From NCBI GenBank assembly GCA_001897835.1, contig MKUN01000002.1, forward strand, positions 99,780 through 163,779: DNA of 64,000 bases. Reading direction: 5' to 3'. The position numbers and the translations under genes are program-made. The notes below the pieces were generated by a model. It saw nothing but the letters and a program-made list of their open reading frames with translations, did not search any database and was not told the DNA's origin. Numbering within the stretch: position 1 is the first letter of the stretch; each line of letters starts with the position of its first letter. The DNA is from Bacteroidetes bacterium 46-16 (lineage in GTDB: Bacteria > Bacteroidota > Bacteroidia > Chitinophagales > Chitinophagaceae). Shown one piece after another: positions 61,745 to 64,000 of this stretch.

Positions 61745-63664
61745 TTACTCGCCTTCTTCAGCTTTCTTCATTTTTTGTTTCAGTTCAGCAAGTGCACCCA
61801 GGTCGCCAAGTGTTGGTTTTTCAACCTTGCTCTGGATATTCTTAACTGCTTTCTTAGTTTTCTCGGTTTCAACAGCAGCATCTTTCTTCGCAGCTTCTTT
61901 CTCTTCTACTTTGCTCTGTTCCCAAACCTTAGTATGTGAAACAAGGATACGCTTATCGTTACGATCGAACTCGATGATCATGAACGGAAGCACCTCATCA
62001 GCTTCTACATTGCCGCCGTCTTCCTTACGCAGGTGACGTGCCGGGGCATATGCTTCAAGACCATACTGTAGCTGCACTGTAGCACCTTTATCGTCTTTCC
62101 TTGTCACATTGCCTTCATGAACAGAACCTATCGGGAATATTGTTTCGAATGTATTCCAGGGATCTTCTTCAAGCTGTTTGTGGCCAAGAGAAAGTTTGCG
62201 GTTTTCTTTGTCGATGCTCAGGATAACGATTTCTATTTCATCACCTACCTTAGTGAATTCACTCGGATGGTTGTAACGCTTGATCCAGCTCAGGTCGCTG
62301 ATATGGATCATACCGCCAATACCTGTTTCCAGTTCAACGAATACACCATAAGGGGTAATGTTTTTCACTATACCTTTATGACGACTGTCGATAGGATATT
62401 TATTTTCAATTGTTTCCCAGGGATCTTCAGTGAGCTGTTTGATAGACAAGCTCATTTTGCGCTCTTCTTTATCCAGGGTCACTACAACAGCTTCGTGCTC
62501 GTCACCCATTTTAAAGAATTCTTTCGCATTGATAGGCTGTGAAGACCATGTGATCTCAGAAACGTGCACAAGGCCTTCTACGCCCGGCATGATCTCAAGA
62601 AATGCACCATAGTCCTCTATATTCACAACTTTACCTTTTACCTTGGCACCTTCCTTGATGTCTTCAGGCAGGTTATCCCAAGGATGAGGAGTAAGCTGTT
62701 TCAGGCCAAGGCTGATACGTTTTCTTTCGTCATCGAAATCAAGCACAACAACGTTGAGCTTCTGGCCATTTTCCAATACTTCGCTCGGATGCGTTACGCG
62801 GCCCCAGCTGATATCGGTTATATACAACAGGCCATCAACACCACCAAGATCGATAAATGCACCAAAGTCGGTAACATTCTTAACAGTACCTTCCAGTACC
62901 TGTCCTTTCTCGAGCTGGGAAATGATAACACTGCGCTGTTGTTCAATATCGCTTTCAATAAGCGCTTTATGTGATACTACTGCGTTACGGATCGTTTCGT
63001 TGATCTTTACAACTTTAAAATCCATTGTTTTGCCTACATACTGATCGTAATCGGTAACAGGCTTAACATCGATCTGCGAACCTGGCAAGAAGGTCTCAAG
63101 GCCATATACATCAACGATAAGACCACCTTTGGTCTTTGAAGTAATGGTACCCGTAACCACTTCCCCGGTTTTGTAGAAGTCAACGATCTTCTGCCATGCA
63201 CGGGCCTGGCGGGCAAGCTTGCGGCTGAGGTGCAGATGACCATTGCGGTCTTCTTTTTCAACCACCATAACCTCAACTTCATCACCGATCTTTACCTCTG
63301 GTAAGTCACGGAATTCGTTAAGAGACACAAGGCCGTCTGATTTAAAACCGATGTTAATGATCGCATCAGTTTTAGTAAGCCCTACGATGCTGCCCTGGAG
63401 CAGTTCCGACTCTGCGATCGACTTGAAGGTGCTGTCATACACTTGCTCAAGTTGTTCGCGTTTTTCTTTTGAATACGATGCTACATTGCGTTTGTCAACG
63501 CTCCAGTCAAAGTCATCGTGTGCTGTAGTATCCACATACTCCTGTGTAGTTGTTTCTGTGGCTGTGTCTGCTGCATTATCGTGGTTAGACGTTTCTGCAG
63601 TTGTTTGTACGGACTCATCCTTTGATGTTCCGGCTGTTTCTAATTGATTTTGATTTTCTTCCAA
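61745..63664 (-). CDS. rpsA: 30S ribosomal protein S1
   Basis: 639 residues. Six S1 RNA-binding motifs run from ~85 to ~560 (e.g. GTVKNVTDFGAFIDLGGVDG, GKVVNIEDYGAFLEI, GIVKNITPYGVFVEL). An N-terminal Gln/Thr/Asp-rich extension (~1-75) and a Lys/Glu-rich tail exceed the E. coli form (557). It unfolds and delivers mRNA to the ribosome. The start is TTG at 63664-63662: no ATG precedes the conserved part, and a consensus AAAGGAGG lies 8 bases upstream, unusual for this phylum. Confidence 0.95.
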   Translation of the reverse strand: MEENQNQLETAGTSKDESVQTTAETSNHDNAADTATETTTQEYVDTTAHDDFDWSVDKRNVASYSKEKREQLEQVYDSTFKSIAESELLQGSIVGLTKTDAIINIGFKSDGLVSLNEFRDLPEVKIGDEVEVMVVEKEDRNGHLHLSRKLARQARAWQKIVDFYKTGEVVTGTITSKTKGGLIVDVYGLETFLPGSQIDVKPVTDYDQYVGKTMDFKVVKINETIRNAVVSHKALIESDIEQQRSVIISQLEKGQVLEGTVKNVTDFGAFIDLGGVDGLLYITDISWGRVTHPSEVLENGQKLNVVVLDFDDERKRISLGLKQLTPHPWDNLPEDIKEGAKVKGKVVNIEDYGAFLEIMPGVEGLVHVSEITWSSQPINAKEFFKMGDEHEAVVVTLDKEERKMSLSIKQLTEDPWETIENKYPIDSRHKGIVKNITPYGVFVELETGIGGMIHISDLSWIKRYNHPSEFTKVGDEIEIVILSIDKENRKLSLGHKQLEEDPWNTFETIFPIGSVHEGNVTRKDDKGATVQLQYGLEAYAPARHLRKEDGGNVEADEVLPFMIIEFDRNDKRILVSHTKVWEQSKVEEKEAAKKDAAVETEKTKKAVKNIQSKVEKPTLGDLGALAELKQKMKKAEEGE

Positions 63665-63672
63665 ATTTTGGT

Positions 63673-63680
63673 CCTCCTTT
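63673..63680 (-). promoter_or_regulatory. Consensus Shine-Dalgarno (AAAGGAGG) of rpsA
   Basis: Exact AAAGGAGG, 8 bases before the TTG. Most genes here lack such a site, in keeping with the sequestered anti-Shine-Dalgarno described for Bacteroidota ribosomes. Its presence decides the TTG start and suggests special translational control of S1. Confidence 0.85.
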
Positions 63681-63702
63681 TTTAGTAGATTTTTTGGGAC
63701 TG

Positions 63703-63710
63703 CAAAGATA
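63703..63710 (-). promoter_or_regulatory. Bacteroidota -7 element (TATCTTTG) for rpsA
   Basis: Exact TAnnTTTG on the minus strand, 38 bases upstream of the rpsA start; the leader would be ~30 bases. No clean -33 TTTG is seen. Confidence 0.65.
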
Positions 63711-63884
63711 CGTTTATATTATGAAAATAATCGCTGAAATATATAATTTTCATTGTAATTAACCATTAGTTCACTACACACATAAGAAAATAAAATACAT
63801 TAGGATATAGCAAGTTGCAATGTTAAGCTGGAGCTATACCCTATCCTCCTCACTGACATTACTGCTTTAGTGCTATAAAATAAA

Positions 63885-63905
63885 CGGGCCGCATATAGCG
63901 GCCCG
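63885..63905 (-). terminator. Rho-independent terminator of the right-edge gene
   Basis: Stem CGGGCCGC / GCGGCCCG with a 5-base loop; on the minus strand it is followed by TTTATTTTAT. It lies 21 bases beyond the stop of the gene cut by the right edge. Confidence 0.82.
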
Positions 63906-63926
63906 CATTTATATGAAATTTGAGTT

Positions 63927-64000
63927 TTATCTTATAAGGGTTACTTCCCCTATTTTGGATACCTGCTTGCCATCACACTTGAACTTGACGATGTAGTAGT
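63927..64000 (-). CDS. C-terminal end of a gliding-motility-type T9SS secreted protein
   Basis: Only the last 23 codons and the stop (63927-63929) are in the window. They read YYIVKFKCDGKQVSKIGEVT followed by LIR and stop, the typical ending of the type B / gliding-motility-associated C-terminal domain used for T9SS export (pattern G.YYY.V....G......G.VTLIR). The rest of the protein is unknown. Confidence 0.75.
   Translation of the reverse strand, partial: YYIVKFKCDGKQVSKIGEVTLIR

Overview
The window reads as a chromosomal segment of a Bacteroidota bacterium, most like the Chitinophagales/Chitinophagaceae. Three things point there. Several secreted proteins end in type IX secretion (T9SS) sorting domains, including a gliding-motility-type C-terminus cut by the right edge. 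The promoters that can be recognised carry the Bacteroidota -7 motif TAnnTTTG. Recognisable Shine-Dalgarno sites are nearly absent, with rpsA as the striking exception. No rRNA, tRNA, CRISPR array or complete insertion sequence was seen.

Layout. 1-9640 is core: a cut NamZ-like gene, a giant MMPL transporter/acyltransferase/methyltransferase fusion, a Spy-like periplasmic protein, and a minus-strand run of methyltransferase, tryptophan 2,3-dioxygenase and an ABC-2 exporter. 9640-12660 is a disturbed patch: a RAYT-type REP transposase between two copies of a double-hairpin repeat, a truncated head-repeat adhesin, and a frameshifted NHL-repeat secreted protein. 12880-18600 holds an ABC-F ATPase, a bestrophin channel, a diheme cytochrome c and a CocE-type peptidase. 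18600-24050 is accessory: a His-rich secreted peptide, a third copy of the repeat, an AT-rich island with an unknown soluble-plus-membrane gene pair, a tiny hydrophobic peptide gene with its own promoter and terminator, a candidate structured RNA, and a 160-bp tandem repeat array. 24050-30820 has small secreted proteins, a prohibitin, a lipid/multidrug ABC exporter and an LpxL-like acyltransferase.

30824-38540 is metabolic: a desaturase, homogentisate dioxygenase and HPPD (tyrosine breakdown), a DUF2157 membrane protein overlapping truA, a VIT1/CCC1 metal transporter and ornithine aminotransferase. 39300-45710 is a block of ion channels: MscS, APC permease, MscS, MscS, and a convergent KirBac potassium channel. 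The KirBac gene is also the last gene of a minus-strand overlapping run YfhO - hexapeptide acyltransferase - flippase - KirBac. 50269-64000 holds a fused 2-oxoacid dehydrogenase E1, a 57-residue membrane peptide, a 1775-residue subtilisin-like T9SS protease beside a two-component system, a kelch T9SS protein, ribosomal protein S1 and the edge of a gliding-motility-type secreted protein.

Together the genes suggest an aerobic degrader of proteins and amino acids (Trp, Tyr, branched-chain amino acids, Orn/Arg) with heavy T9SS secretion. The most notable signals are the RAYT with its repeat family, an Asp in place of the active-site His in the tryptophan dioxygenase, the AT-rich island with its unknown genes and RNAs, the frameshifted chimeric NHL gene, and the S1 gene that combines a TTG start with a consensus Shine-Dalgarno.
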